The translations under genes and the position numbers were made by a program. Positions 15,289-30,200 of a stretch of 64,000 nucleotides of DNA are shown here, in pieces. The DNA is from Streptomyces spectabilis (GTDB lineage: Bacteria; Actinomycetota; Actinomycetes; Streptomycetales; Streptomycetaceae), in NCBI RefSeq assembly GCF_008704795.1, contig NZ_CP023690.1:9620501-9684500 (forward strand), given 5' to 3'. Within the stretch, counting starts at the first letter, position 1; the number at the start of each line of letters is the position of its first letter. Below the pieces are notes generated by a model. It ran no database searches and was not told the origin of the DNA. It worked only from the letters and a program-made list of their open reading frames with translations.

Positions 15289-18200
15289 ATGACGGACCTG
15301 CATGACGAGCCCACCCCGGCGAGTTCCCTGCCGCCGGCCGACCACGTCGCCACCGGCGGCGGAAGCGGGAGCTCCGGTGCGCACCCGCACCCAACGCTCG
15401 GTGAGCTGTTCGCCGCATGGGTGGCCCGTACGCCCGACGCGCCCGCGGTGACCGACGGCCAAAGGACCTGGTCCTACCGGGAGTTGGCACAGCGGGCCGA
15501 CCGCCTGGCCGCCGACCTCCTGCGCCGCGGGGCCGCACCGGACCGCACGGTGGCCCTCGTGCTGCCGCGGTCGATGGAACTGATCGCGGCGGAGATCGCC
15601 GTGACACGTGCTAGCGCCGCGTTCCTGCCCGTGGACCCGGGCTACCCCGCCGAGCGGCGCGAGCTGATGCTGGCCGACGCCGCGCCCGCGGTGGTCCTGG
15701 ACGACCTGGCCCGGGTCCGCGCCGTCCTCGACGACGCGGCCGGTCCCGCCGAGGACCCGCGGCCCGAGCCGGTGGACGCCGACCACGCGGCGTACGTCAT
15801 CTACACCTCCGGATCCACCGGCAGGCCCAAGGGCGTGACCGTCACCCACCGGGGCGTGGCGGGCTTCAGCCGCGGCTGCGCCGAGCGGTACGCCGTGCGG
15901 CCCGGCGACCGCGTCCTGCAGTTCTCCTCACCCAGCTTCGACGCCGCCGTCCTCGAACTGTGCAGCTCCGTCCTGTCCGGCGCCACCCTGGTGGTGCCCC
16001 CGCACGGACCGTGGCTCGGCGACGAACTCGCCGCCGTCCTGGAAGAGCACTGCATCACCCACGCCCTGATCCCGCCCGCCGCCCTCGCCACCCTGCCCGA
16101 CCCGGCGGGCGGCGACGTCGGGCGCCATCTGAGCACGCTGATCGTGGGAGCCGAGGCCTGCCCGCCGGCCCTCGTCGACCGCTGGGCCCCCGGCCGCCGG
16201 ATGATCAACTCCTACGGCCCCACCGAAGCGACGGTCGTCGCCTCCTGGACCGGACCCCTCACCGCGGGCAGCGGCGCACCGAGCATCGGCACCCCGCTGA
16301 CCGGCACCCAGGTGCACGTGCTCGACGCGGCGATGCGACCGGTCGAGCCCGGCACCGACGGCGAGTTGTACGTCGGCGGGGACGGCGTGGCCCGCGGCTA
16401 CCACGGCCGCCCAGGACTGACCGCGACCCGCTTCGTCGCCGACCCCTTCGGCCCGCCCGGCGCCCGCCTCTACCGCACCGGCGACCGCGGCCGCCGCAAC
16501 GCCGAAGGCGAGCTCGAGTTCCTCGGCCGCGTCGACCGCCAGGTCAAGGTGCGCGGCTTCCGCATCGAACCCGGCGAGATCGAGGCGGCGCTCCTGCGCC
16601 TGCCCGGCGTGCGCGAGGCCGTCGTGGTGGTGCGCGAGGACGAGCCGGGACGGCGACGGCTCGTCGGCTACGTCACACCCACCGACGCAGGCAGCGCCCC
16701 GGAGCCCGCGGCGCTGCGCGCGGCGACAGCCGCCGTCCTGCCCGCCCACATGGTCCCGTCCGCCGTCGTCGTCCTGGACGAACTCCCGCTCACCAGCCAC
16801 CACAAGGTGGACCACAGCGCCCTGCCCGCCCCCGTCCGCGAGGCCGCCGAGGGGTGGACCCAGCCGCGCACCCCCCGGGAAGAAGCACTGGCCGCCATCT
16901 GGGGGGAGGTCCTCGGAGTCGACGCCGTGGGCGCCGACGACGACTTCTTCGACCTCGGCGGCGACTCCGTCCTCGCCGCCCGGACGCTGTCGCGGGTCAC
17001 CGAGGAACTGGGCGTCCGTCTCGCGGTGCGGGACGTGTTCACCGCGCGGACCGTCGCCGCCCTCGCCCCGCTCATCGGCGACCCGTCCGCCACCGCCCCG
17101 CCGGAGCCGATACCGCCCGCCCCGCGCGACCGGCCCCTGCCCCTGTCCAGCGCGCAGCAGCGGCTGTGGTTCCTCGACGACCTCAGCGAGGGCGGCACGG
17201 AGTACAACACCGGCGTGGCCCTGCGACTGCGCGGCGACCTGGATCGCGCCGCGCTGCGCCGCGCCCTTGACCGGCTCGCCGCCCGCCACGACGCCCTGCG
17301 CACCACCTTCGCCACAGTGGCCGGGCAGGGCGTGCAGCGGACGAGCCCCGAGGCCGAACTGCCCCTGCGCACGGCCGACGTGGCGCACGTGCCCGCCGGA
17401 CGGCGCGCCGAGGTCGCCGAACGGCTGCTGACCGAGGAGCTCGGCCGCGCCTTCGACCTGACGGCGGGACCGCTCACCAGAGCGCTCCTCGTCCGCGTCA
17501 CCGACGACGAGCACCTGCTGCTGCTCGCCCAGCACCACATCGTCACCGACGGCTGGTCGGTGGGCCTGCTCACCCGCGAACTGGCCGCGCTCTACCACGC
17601 GGAGACGACCGGAGCGCCGGACGGCCTGTCCGCACCGACCGTCCAGTACCCGGACTTCGCGGTGTGGGAGCGGCGCCGGCGCTCCTCCGGCGCCGACAGC
17701 GAGGACCTCGCGTACTGGAAGCGGCATCTGACCGGCATGCAGCAGCTGGACCTGCCCACCGACCGGCCCCGGCCGCCGGTGCGCACCACCGCCGGCGCCG
17801 CGCACCGCCACCCGCTCCCCGCGGACCTGGTCGAGCGCGTTCGGCGGCTGGCCGCCGACCGCGGCACGACCGTGTTCACCCTGTTCGCCGCCGCGTCGGC
17901 CGTGCTGTTCTCCCGGTACTCCGGTCAGCGCGACGTGGCCTTCGGCACCGTCACCAACGGGCGTCGGCGCCGCGACCTGGAGGACGTGACCGGCTTCTTC
18001 GCCAACACCGTGGTGCTGCGCGAAGAGGTCGACGACACCACCACCGTCGGCGGCTTCGTGGAGCGCATGCGCGCGACCGTCCTGGACGCCTTCGCACACG
18101 ACGGGGTGCCCTTCGACCGCGTCGTCGAGGAACTGGCCCCGCCCCGGGACCCCAGCCGTACGCCGCTGGTGCAGGTGCTCGTGGTCCAGCAGACCGCACC

Positions 18201-21200
18201 GGACCACCCGCCGCGGGCGGGCGCCCTCAGCGTCGAGGACCATCCGCTGCCGCGCCCGGCCTCCCGCTTCGACCTGGTCCTGGAGTTCGCGCCGCGCGCG
18301 GACGGCGGCCGGGAGCTGACCGTCGAGTTCAACACCGATCTGTTCGACGTGGACACCGTCGCCCGGATGAGCCGCCATCTGCACCGCCTCCTGGAGGACA
18401 TGGCGGACAGGCCGCACCGGACGCTCGCCGAACTGCCCCTGCTCCTGGAGGGCGAGCGGCGCACCCTCATCGAGGCCTGGAACCCGCCCGTGCGCGCCGG
18501 AGACGACACCGCCGCGCCCACGCTGCCCGCGCTGTTCGAGGCCCAGGTGTCCCGCACCCCCGACCGGACCGCCGTGGCCTGCGGCACCACGCGCCTCGAC
18601 TACGCGGAGGTGAACCGGCGCGCCAACCGCATCGCCCGGCAGCTCGTCGCCCGCGGCGCGGGTCCCGAGACGCTGGTGGCCCTGTGCCTGCCGCGCTCCG
18701 CCGACCTGGTCCCGACCCTGTGGGGGGTCCTGAAGTCCGGCGCGGGCTATCTGCCCGTCGACCCCGGCTACCCCGCCGAGCGCATCCGCTTCATGCTCGC
18801 CGACGCCGCCCCGGCCCTCGTCGTGGCCGCCCGCGAGACCGCCGGCGCGCTGCCCGCGGACTGCGAGCCGCTGATCCTGGAGGACTGCCCGGCCGACTGC
18901 GCGGACCTGCCGGGGGACGCGGACCTGACGGCGGCCGACCTGGCACGGCCGCTGCTGCCCGACCACCCCGCGTACGTCATCTACACCTCGGGCTCGACCG
19001 GCCGCCCCAAGGGCGTCGTGGTCGCCCACCGCAGCGTGGCGGCGCTCGCCGAGTGGGTGGAGGAACGGTTCGGGCCCGAGCGCCTCGCCCATGTGATCGC
19101 CTCGACCTCGCTCAACTTCGACGTCTCGGTGTTCGAGCTGATCTGCCCGCTGCTCGCGGGCGGCGGCGTCGAGGTGGTGGCGGACCTGGCCGCCCTCGCC
19201 GAGGACCCCGACCTGCGCGGCGCCGGGCTCGTCAGCGGCGTGCCGTCGGTGATCGCGCGGCTGCTCACCGAGGGCGGCGCGGCCATCGCCTCGGACACGT
19301 TCGTCCTCGCCGGGGAGGCGCTGCCCGCGCAGACCGTGCGCGACCTGCGGCGGGCCATGCCGTTCTGCGAGGTGGCCAACATCTACGGCCCCACCGAGGC
19401 CACCGTCTACGCCACCGCCTGGTTCGCCGACGAGACCGAGCCCGACCAGGCCCCGCCGATCGGCAGGCCCGTGGCCCGCACCCGCGCCTACGTCCTGGAC
19501 CGGCTGCTGCGCCCGCAGCCGCCGGGCGTGACGGGCGAGCTGTACCTCGGCGGCGGCGGCCTCGCGCGCGGATACCTGCGCCGCCCCGGACTGACCGCGA
19601 CCCGCTTCGTCGCCGACCCCTTCGGCGCGCCCGGCGACCGCATGTACCGCACCGGGGACCTGGTGCGCTGGACCCAGGCGGGCGAGCTGGAGTACCTGGG
19701 CCGCACAGACCAGCAGGTCAAGGTGCGCGGCTTCCGCATCGAACTGGGCGAGGTGGAGGAGGCGCTGCTGCGCTGCGAGGGCGTGGCGCAGGCGGCCGCC
19801 GCCGCCCGCGAGAGCGACGGCCACCGGCGCCTGGTCGGCTACGTCGTCCCCGCCCCCGGCAAGCGGGTGGACCCGGACGCGGTGCGCCGCGAGCTCGGCC
19901 GCGCCCTGCCCGACTACCTGGTCCCCGCCGTCGTCGTCGGACTCGGCGCGCTGCCCCTGAACCCCAACGGCAAGCTGGACCGCGACCGGCTGCCCGACCC
20001 GGGGCCCGCCGGGCGCACCGCCCGCCACGTGCCGCCGCGCACGCCCACCGAGCGCGTCCTCGCCCGCATCTGGGCCGATGTCCTGCACGTGGAGCGCGTC
20101 GGGGCGGACGACAACTTCTTCGCGCTCGGAGGCGACTCCATCCTGAGCATCCAGGTGGTCGCCCAGGCCCGGCAGGCGGGCCTGACCATCACGTCCCGCG
20201 ACGTCTACCGGCACCAGACGGTGGCCGACCTCGCCCGCCGCGCGGACACCGCGAAAGGACAGCGGCCCACCGCCCCGGCGCACGTACCGGCCACGGGACC
20301 GGCCCCGCTGACGCCCATTCAGCACTGGCTGTTCGACAGCGCCGCCGCACGGTCCGGTCACTTCGCCCAGACCTTGTCGGTGGAGCTGCCCGAGACGGTC
20401 GACACGGCGGCGCTCGAAGGCGCCCTCAACGACCTCGTCGCCCACCACGACGCGCTGCGCTCCCACTTCCAGAACGACGGCGCGACCGGCGCGCGTTGGT
20501 ACGTCGACGAGCACACCCCGCGCCTGCGCCTGGCGCGCCACACCGGCCCCGCCACCGACGCGCCGCACCACGGCCCCTTCGACCTGCGCAACGGCCCGCT
20601 GCTGCGCGCCGTGCTGCACGAGCGGGACGCGCAGCTCCCGCCCGTCCTGCACCTGGCCGTCCACCACCTCGTGGTCGACGGGGTCTCCTGGCGCCTCCTG
20701 CTCGAAGACCTCGACCGGGCCTATCGCGCCCGCCGCGAGGGCCGCGACGCCCGGGCGGCACTGCCCGCCAAGTCCGCCCCGCTGCGCCACTGGGCCCGGC
20801 GCCTGGCCGCGTACGCGGCCGACGGCGGCTTCGACGACGAGACGGCGTACTGGACGCGGGCCCTCGCGGGCGCCACCGCGTCCCTGCCCACGGACGCGGT
20901 GGGCGCCAACACCTACGCCACGGCCCGCTCCGTGACCGTACGCCTCACCGCCGAGGACACCGCCGCCCTGCTGCGCACCCTTCCCGACACCTACCGCACC
21001 CGGGTCAACGACGTGCTCCTGAGCGCGCTCGGGCGCGTGCTGTGCGCGTGGACCGGATACGAGCGCGTCCTGGTGGACGTCGAAGGCCACGGGCGCGAAG
21101 AGCTGTTCGCCGACGTCGACACCAGCCGGACCGTCGGCTGGTTCACCACCCGCCACCCCGTCGCCCTCGCCGTCCCGCCGGACGCCGACTGGGACGCCGT

Positions 21201-24200
21201 CCTGAAGCAGGTCAAGGAGCAGCTGCGCGCGGTGCCCCGGCACGGCCTGGGACACGACGCGCTGCGCTACCTGACCGGACCCGGCACGGCGCCCGCCGCG
21301 CCCGCCGCGCAGGTCAGCTTCAACTACCTGGGCCGGTTCGGGCTCCCGGATACACCCGACGGCCTGTACGCCGGTCCGTGCCGCCCCCTCGAACTGGACG
21401 CCGACCCGCTGTCCGCGCGCCCCCACCCGCTGGAGGTCGTGGGGCACCTCGACGGCGACGTACTGGAGTTCACCTGGTTCTACTCCGACGCGCTGCACCA
21501 GGAGGCGACCGTCGCGGGCCTCGCCGCGCGGTTCGCGGACGCGCTCGCCGGGATCGCCCGGCACGCGGCCCGACCCGGCACCGGCGGCCGCACCCCCTCG
21601 GACTTCCCGCTGGCGCGGCTCGACCAGGCGGCCGTGGACCGCGTCGTGGGCGAAGACCCCGGCGCCGTCGAGGACGTCCACGCGCTCACGCCCACCCAGG
21701 CCGGGATGCTCTTCCACGGCCTCTCGCAGGACGACCAGAGCGTGTACTTCCAGCAGGTGTCGTTCGTCCTGGACGGCGTGCCCGACCCGGCCGTGCTCGC
21801 GGCGGCCTGGCAGCGCGTGACGGACCGCACCCCGGTGCTCCGCTCCCGCGCCGTCTGGCAGGACGTGCCCGAACCGCTGCTCGTGGTACGGCGTCACGCG
21901 TCCGTGCCGGTCACCCACCTGGACTGGCGCGAACCGGCCGACGACGAGCGGGGGAACGGGCTGCGGGACCTGCTCGACCGGGACCGCGAGCGCGGCATCG
22001 ACCTGGCGTGCGCCCCGCTCCAGCGCCTGACCCTCGCCCGGCTCTCCGACAGCTCCGTACGCGTGGTGTGGTCCTTCCACCATCTGATCCTGGACGGCTG
22101 GAGCCTGTTCCAGGTCCTGTCCGACGTGTTCGCCTGCCACGCGAGCCTGTCCCGCTCCGAGGACCGGGGCGACCCACTGCCCGCACGGCGCCCCTTCAGC
22201 GAGTACGTGGCCTGGCTGCGCGACCGTGACCGCGACGACGGCGAACGGGCCGAGCGGCACTGGCGCGAGCGCCTCACGGGCCTGACCGAGGCGACCGCGC
22301 TGCCCTACGACCGCGAGCCGCGCGAGACCCACCACGCGGAGTCCACCGAGGCGGTCCGCGTCACCGTGCCGCAGGCCACGACGCGCGCCCTCGAAGACCT
22401 GGCCAGGACGGCGGGCCTGACCCTCAACACCCTGGTCCAGGGCGCCTGGGCGCTGCTCCTGAGCCGCCAGGCGGGCCGGGAGGAGGTCGTCTTCGGCACC
22501 ACCGTCTCCGGACGGCCGCCCGAGCTGCCGGGCGCCGATGCCATGACCGGCCTGTTCATCGCGACCCTGCCCACCCGCGTCCGGGTCCCGCGCGAGGGCA
22601 CCCTCGTCGACTGGCTGGGCGCCCTCCAGTACGACCAGAGCGAGGACCGCCGCTTCGACCACGTGCCGCTCACACGGATGAAGGCCCTCACCGAACTCCC
22701 CGAGCAGGCCGCCCTGTTCGACAGCATCGTCGTGTTCGAGAACTACCCCGTCGACGACGACCTCGCCGCCGCCCACGGGCTGCGCCTGAGCGACCTCGAC
22801 GGCATCGAGACCACCAACTACCCGCTCAGCCTGGTGGCCTACCCCGGTGCGGAACTCGGCCTGCGCCTCGGCTACGACCCCGCGCTGTTCGACGCCGCCA
22901 CGGTCGCGCGGATGGCCGAGTACCTCACCGTCCTGTTCGACGGCATCGCCGCCGGGCCCGAGCGCCCGCCCGCGCGCCTGCCCCTGCTCACCCCCGCCCG
23001 CCGCCGCCAGGTCCTCGACGAGTGGAACGACACCGCCACCCCCGCCCCCGAGGCGACGGTCGCGGACCTGTGGGCGGCACAGGTGCGGCGCACGCCCGAC
23101 GCCCCCGCCCTGGAGGCGGGCGCCGACCGCCTCACCTACCGGGACCTGGACGTCCGGGCCAGGGTCCTCGCGGCCCGGCTCGCCGCCCACGGCGTGAGCG
23201 TCGAAGTGCCCGTCGGCGTCCTCATGGACCGCTCGGTCGGCCTGGTCGTCACCCAGCTCGCGCTCGCCCTCGCCGGTGGCGTCTACGTCCCCCTCGACGG
23301 CCGGGCGCCGAGCGAGCGGCTGCGGCGCATACTCGCCGAGGTGGGCGCGGAGCTGATCCTGACCGACGCCGAGTGGGAGCGGACGGCGCGGGAAGTGCTG
23401 CCCGACGGCACCGTGCTGCGGCCCGACCACGAGCCGGAGCAGGCGCCACCGCACACCGCCGCCCCTGCACTGCACCCCGACTCCGTCCAGTACGTGATGT
23501 TCACCTCCGGCTCCACCGGCACCCCCAAGGGCGTCGCCGCGCGCCACCGGGACGTCGCCGCCCTGGCGTTCGACCGCGCCTTCACCGGGCACGACCGCGT
23601 CCTCGTGCACTCCCCGCACGCCTTCGACGCCTCCACGTACGAGCTGTGGGCGCCCCTGCTGCGCGGCGGGACGGCCGTCCTCGCCCCGCCGGGCGACGTC
23701 GAGGCCGCCGTCGTCCGGAGCGCGATCACCGAGCGCGGCGTGCGCTTCCTGTGGCTCACCGCGGGCCTCTTCCGCCTCCTCGCCCAGGAGGACCCCACGT
23801 GCCTGCGCGGCGCGCGGGAGGTGTGGACCGGGGGCGAGGCCGTGCCGGGCGCCGTGGTGCGCCGCGTCCTCGACGCCTGCCCCGACCTTACCGTCGTCGA
23901 CGGCTACGGCCCCACCGAGACCACCACCTTCGCGACGCGGCGCGCCTTCCGCGCCGGTGACCCGCTGCCTCCGGTGCTGCCCATCGGACGCCCGCTCGAC
24001 AACACCCGCGCGTACGTCCTCGACGCCGCCCTCCAGCCGCAACCACCGGGTGTGCCGGGGGAGTTGTACATCGCCGGAGCCGGGCTCGCCCGCGGCTACG
24101 TCGGGCAGTCGGGCGCGACGGCGGCCCGCTATGTGGCCGACCCGTTCGGCCCGCCCGGCGGCCGCATGTACCGCACCGGCGACATCGTCCGCTTCGGCGG

Positions 24201-27200
24201 GGACGGCGAACTGCACTTCGTGGGGCGCGCGGACGACCAGATCAAACTGCGCGGGTTCCGCGTCGAGCCCGCCGAGATCGAGGCCCGGCTCACCGCGCAC
24301 GCGGGCGTCGCCGAGGCCGTGGTGTCCGTGTGCGAGCACGCCGGACGCAAGCGCCTGGCCGCCCACTTCGTGCCCGCCACGGCGGCGGGCGCGCCGACCA
24401 CGAGCGAACTGCGCGCCCACGTGGCCGCCGAACTGCCCGACTACATGGTGCCCGCCGCCTTCGTCACGCTGCCGGAGCTGCCGCTGACCGCCAACGGCAA
24501 GGTGGACCGGGGCAGGCTGCCCGCGCCGGACTGGTCCACGGCGGGCGACACCGCCTACCGCCCGCCCCGCACCGAGGCCGAACGCGTCCTCAGCGACATC
24601 TGGGCGGACCTGTTGGGCGTGGACCGCGTCGGCGCCGACGACAACTTCTTCACCCTGGGCGGCGACTCGATCCTGAGCATCCAGGTCGTGTCGCGTGCCC
24701 GCGCCGCCGGGCTCGGGCTCACTCCGCGCGATCTCTTCCGCCACCCCACCGTCGCCGCCCTCGCCGCCGCCACCGGAACGGCCGCGGCCGTCGCCGGCAC
24801 CGGCCCCGTGACCGGCGAGGTCCCGCTCACGCCCATCCAGCACTGGTTCCTCGACCCCGGGCCGAGCCGCCCCGAGGTCTTCGACCAGTGCCTGCTCGTC
24901 GAGACCGACCCGGACGTCGACGCGGACGCCCTGCGCCGCGCCCTCGCGGCCCTGTGGTCCCACCACGACGCCCTGCGCGCCCGGTTCGTCCTCGGCGACG
25001 ACGGGGCCTGGCGCCAGCACGTCCCCGGCCCGGACGGGACGGCACCGGACCTCCTGGAGGTCTGCGACACGAACGGCCCCGACGCCGCGGAGCACGTCGC
25101 GTTCCCGCTCGCCACCGGCCCGCTCCTGAACGCCCGCCTGTTCACCGGGGCGCGTCCGCGTCTGCTCCTGACCGTCCATCACCTCGTGGTCGACGGAGTG
25201 TCCTGGCGCATCCTCCTGGAGGACCTGGACACCGCCTACCAGCAGGCGCGTACGGGTGCACCGGTACGCCTACCGGAACGCACCACGTCCGTCCAGGAGT
25301 GGGCCCGGCGCCTGCGCGCGCACACCGCGTCCGGCGGGTTCGCCGAACAGCGCGCCCACTGGCGGGACGTGTCCGGGCGCTGCGCCGCACCGCTGCCCCT
25401 GGACACCGGCGCCGCACCGGGCACCACCACCATGGCCGACGTCCGCTCGGTCACCGTGCGCCTGGACCGGCAGCACACCGACGACCTGCTGCGCAAGGCG
25501 CCCGGCGCCTACCGCACCCGCATCGACGACGTGCTCCTGACCGCGCTCGGCCGTACCGTCGCCGACTGGATCGAACGTTCTACCGTCACGGTTGCTCTGG
25601 AGGGCCACGGCCGCGAGGACCAGCTCTTCGACGACATCGACCTGTCCCGCACGGTCGGCTGGTTCACCAGCCTGTACCCCATCGCCCTGGACGTACCGGA
25701 CGCCGACTGGGGCACCGCCCTGAAGTCCGTCAAGGAACAGCTGCGGGCGGTGCCGGACCGGGGCCTCGGCCACGGCGCCCTCGCCCGCCTCGCCGGGGAC
25801 GACCGCCTCGCCGCGGCACCCGCGCCCGGGATCAGCTTCAACTACCTGGGCCGGTTCGACTGGCCGACGGGCCGTGACGGGACGCTGGTGCGCGGCGTGC
25901 TCGGCGGACTCGGCGGCGCCGACGCGCCCGACGCGGCGCGCCCGCACCTCCTCGACGTGATCGCCCGCGTCGAAGGCGGGGAGCTGGAGATCACCTGGCA
26001 CTACAGCCACACGCTGCACCACGAGGAGACCGTCGCGCGCCTCGCCGACGCCATGCTGCGCGCGCTCACCGAGATCGTCGCGCACTGCTGCCGCGAGGAC
26101 GCCGGGGGCCGTACGCCGTCGGACTTCCCGCTGGCCCGCGTGGACCAGGCGGCCCTGGACCGCGTCGTGGGCGACGGCCGCGCGGTCGCGGACCTGTATC
26201 CGCTGACGCCGATGCAGGCGGGCATGCTGTTCCACAGCCTGATGGACCCCGACGCGCGGACGTACGTCAACCAGGTCCAGTTGGTGCTGTGCGGCGTCAC
26301 CGACCCGCACGCCCTGGCCGAGGCGTGGCAGCGGACCGCCGACGCCAACGCGATGCTGCGCACACGCCTGGTGTGGCAGGAGACCCGCGAACCGCTCCAG
26401 GCGGTCCGGCACCGGGCCACCGTGCCCGTCGCCCACCACGACTGGACCGGCCGTCCCGCCGACTGGTGCGCCCGGGAGATGGACCGGCTGCTCGACGAGG
26501 ACCGGGCCGCCGGGATCGACCTGGGCGCAGCGCCCCTGATGCGCCTCACCCTGATCCGTCTGGCACCGGACCGCGTACGGATGGTGTGGACGTTCCACCA
26601 CATCCTGCTCGACGGGTGGAGCGCGGCCCAGGTCTTCGACGAGGTGTGCGAGCGGTACGCGGCGGCGACCGCCGGGCGCCGCCCCGAGATCGCCGACCGC
26701 GCACCGTTCCGGGACTATCTGGAGTGGCTGTCGCGGCAGGACACCGCGCGGTCGGAGGCGTACTGGCGCGAGACGCTCGCCGGGTTCTCCGCCCCGACCG
26801 AGCTGCCCCGGGACCGGCGGCCCGCCGAGGCGCACCGCACGTCGTCCTCGGGGACCGTCGGCGTGGCCCTCGACGCCGGGACGTCGGCGCGGCTGCGCGA
26901 GACCGCGCAGCGTGCCGGACTGACCGTCAACACCTTGGTGCAGGGCGCCTGGGCGCTGCTCCTGTCGCGGTACGGCGGCGGGGACGACGTCGTGTTCGGC
27001 ACCACCGTCTCCGGGCGCCCCGCCGAACTGCCCGGGGTGACCTCGATGGTCGGGGTGTTCATCAACACCCTGCCCACGCGCGTACGGATCGACGGCGGCC
27101 GCGGTCTCCTGGAGTGGCTGCGGGAGCTCCAGGCCGCGCAGTCGGAGTCCCGCAGGCACGACTTCGTATCGCTCGCCCAGCTCCAGACCTGGAGCGAGGT

Positions 27201-30200
27201 GCCGGGCGGCACGAACCTGTTCGACAGCATCGTGGTCTTCGAGAACTACCCGTTCGACGAGGGCGCCCTGGCCCGCCACGGCCTGGCCATCGAGCAGGAA
27301 CGCGACGTGGAGCCGACCAACTACCCGCTGAACGTGGTGGTCGCCCCGGGGGACATCCTGTCGGTCATCCTGGACTACGACCCCGCCCACTTCGAGGAGT
27401 CGACCGCGCGCTCCCTGTCGGAGCGGCTCCTGCACACCTTGCGTCTCCTGGCCGACGCGTCCGACGAGACCCGCCTGGACGCGGTGGACGTCCTGGCGCC
27501 GGAGGAGCGCGAGCGGTTGGTGCGGGGTGCGGTGCGTCCCGAGTTGGCTCGGGTCGTGCCGGAGGTGCTGCCCGTGCTCGTCGAGGCTGCCGTGGACCGG
27601 TCTCCGGACGCGACGGCGTTGGTGGCGCCGGGTCTGACGCTGTCCTTCGCGGAGGTGGAGGCGCGTGCGAACCGGCTGGCGCACGGGTTGATCGCCCAGG
27701 GTGTGGGTCCGGGTGATCTGGTGGCCCTGGTCCTGCCGCGCTCGGCCGAGATGGTCCTTGCCCAGCTCGGTGTGGCCAAGGCGGGCGCGGCGTACGTGCC
27801 GGTGGACCCGGGGTATCCGGCGGAGCGGGTGGCGTTGATGCTGCGGGACGCGGCGCCCGCGCTGACGCTCGACGCGGAGCGGGTCGCCGACCTGCTGGCG
27901 GACGGTTCGAGGGAGGACCGCCCGACAGACGAGCACCGGGTGCGTCCGTTGCTGCTTGACGATGCGGCGTATGTGATCTACACGTCCGGTTCGACCGGTA
28001 CGCCCAAGGGTGTGGTGGTGACGCATCGTGGTCTGGCGGGCTTTGCCGCCGCTGAGGCCGCGCATTATGAAGTCGAGCATGGGGACCGGGTGTTGGCGTT
28101 CGCGACGCCGAGCTTCGACGCGTCGGTCCTGGAGTTGTGCATGTCCTTGCCGCACGGCGCGGCCCTGGTCGTGCCCGCGCCGGGGCCGCTGCTCGGTGCG
28201 GACCTCGCGCAGGTGCTCCGGACGGAGCGCATCACGCACACCCTGCTGCCCCCCGCCGCGTTGTCCACGCTTCCACCGGAGACCCCGGGCACCCTGCCGG
28301 ACCTGAAGACACTGACGGTCGGCGCCGACGCCTGCGGTCCGGAGCTCGTGGCAGCGTGGGCGCCGTACCACCGCTTGGTGAACTCCTACGGGCCCACTGA
28401 GGCGACGGTGGTCGCGACGTGGTCGGGTCCGTTGACGGCGGACGGTTCCGCGCCGCCCATCGGTCGTCGGCTGCCCTACACGGGTGTCTACGTCCTGGAT
28501 GCTCGGTTGCGGCCGGTGCCGGATGGTGTGGCGGGGGAGTTGTGGCTGAGTGGCCCCTCGCTGGCCCGCGGCTATCTCAACCGTCCCGCGCTGACCGCCT
28601 CGCGGTTCACGGCGGATCCGTTCGGTCCGCCCGGCTCGCGGATGTACCGCACCGGCGACCTGGTCCGGCGCGACGCCCAGGGCGAACTGCACTACCTGGG
28701 CCGCACCGACCACCAGGTGAAGGTGCGCGGCTTCCGCATCGAGCTGGGTGAGCTGGAGGCGGCCCTCGCCGGGCACCCGGACGTGGCCGCGGCCGCCGCC
28801 CGCGTGTCGGAGCGCGACGGCCACCGCCGCCTCGTGGCGTACGCGGTGCCGCGCCGCAGCGACGCCCCGGACCCCGTCGCGCTGCGCGACTTCCTCGCCC
28901 GCACCCTCCCCGACCACCTGGTCCCGGCGGTCGTCGTACCGCTGGAGCGACTGCCGCTCGGGGCCACCGGGAAGCTCGACCGGAACGCGCTGCCCGACCC
29001 GGTGTGGTCGGCCCCGGCCGACGGGGGCGGCGTCCCGCCGCGCACCGACACGGAGAAGGCGCTCGCCGCGATCTGGTCCGAGGTCCTCGGCGTGCCCGAC
29101 GTGGGCGCGCAGGACAACTACTTCACGCTCGGCGGGGACTCCATCCTCGGCATCCAGATCGTCGCCGCGGCCCGCAGGGCCGGATTCGCCCTGACGCCAC
29201 GGCATCTGTTCCGCCATCAGACGATCGCCGAGCTGGCCACCGCCGCCGAGGACCTACCTGCCGCCGGCACGGCGGCCGAACAGGGCGCCGTGGTCGGCGA
29301 GGCACCGCTCACACCGGTCCAGCGCTATCTGTTCGACACCCTCACCGGCGACCCGGCACACCTCACGCAGGCCGTCTCCTACGAGCTGGCCGCCGACACC
29401 GACGAGGCCGCCCTGCGCGCCGCGCTCGCCGCCGTCCACGACCACCACGACGCGCTGCGCCTGCGCTTCCCGACGGACGCCGACGGGGTCCGCCGCCAGC
29501 ACGGCACCGCGCCGGGGCAACCGGTCCACTGGGAGGTGCACGACCTGCCGGGGGAGCCGCCCGCCACTCTCGTCGACCGCCTGTGCGCGGGCTTCGACCT
29601 GGAATCCGGGCCCCTCCTCAAGGCCGCGCTGTGCCGCTCCGGCGGCGGCCGACGACCGGTCCTGGTGCTCGCCGCCCACCACCTGGTGGTGGACGCGGTG
29701 TCCTGGCACCTGATCCTGGAGGACCTCGACACCGCGTACGGGGCGCTGCGCGCCGGGAACCCGGCCGACCTCGGGCCGAAGACGACGTCCTTCCAGGCGT
29801 GGGCCCGCCGTCTCGCCGCGCACACCGAGGCCGGGGGCTTCGACGGCGAACTCGACCACTGGCGGAACGTGCCCGACGGCCCCACCCTGCCGACCGACCT
29901 CACCGGGGCGAACACCGCCGCGAGCGAGGAGTCCGTGACGGTGGGCCTCGACAGCGAGGAGACCCGGCAGCTCCTCCAGGACGTGCCGGGCGTCTACCGC
30001 ACCCGCGTGAACGACGTGCTGCTGTGCGCCCTGGGCCGGGTCCTGGCGCGCTGGACGGGGCGGGACCGGGTGGCCGTGACCCTTGAGGGCCACGGCCGGG
30101 AGGACCTCTTCGACGACGTCGACCTGTCCCGCACGGTCGGCTGGTTCACGAGCGTGTTCCCCGTCGCGCTCGACGTGCCGCGCGACGCGGACACCGCCAC

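Noticed and set aside
15394..17100. Calling module 1 and module 10 specificity as tyrosine
   Set aside because: The code DALLIGSVVK is only similar to a remembered Tyr code (DALVTGAVVK); several hydrophobic residues fit equally, so no residue was assigned.
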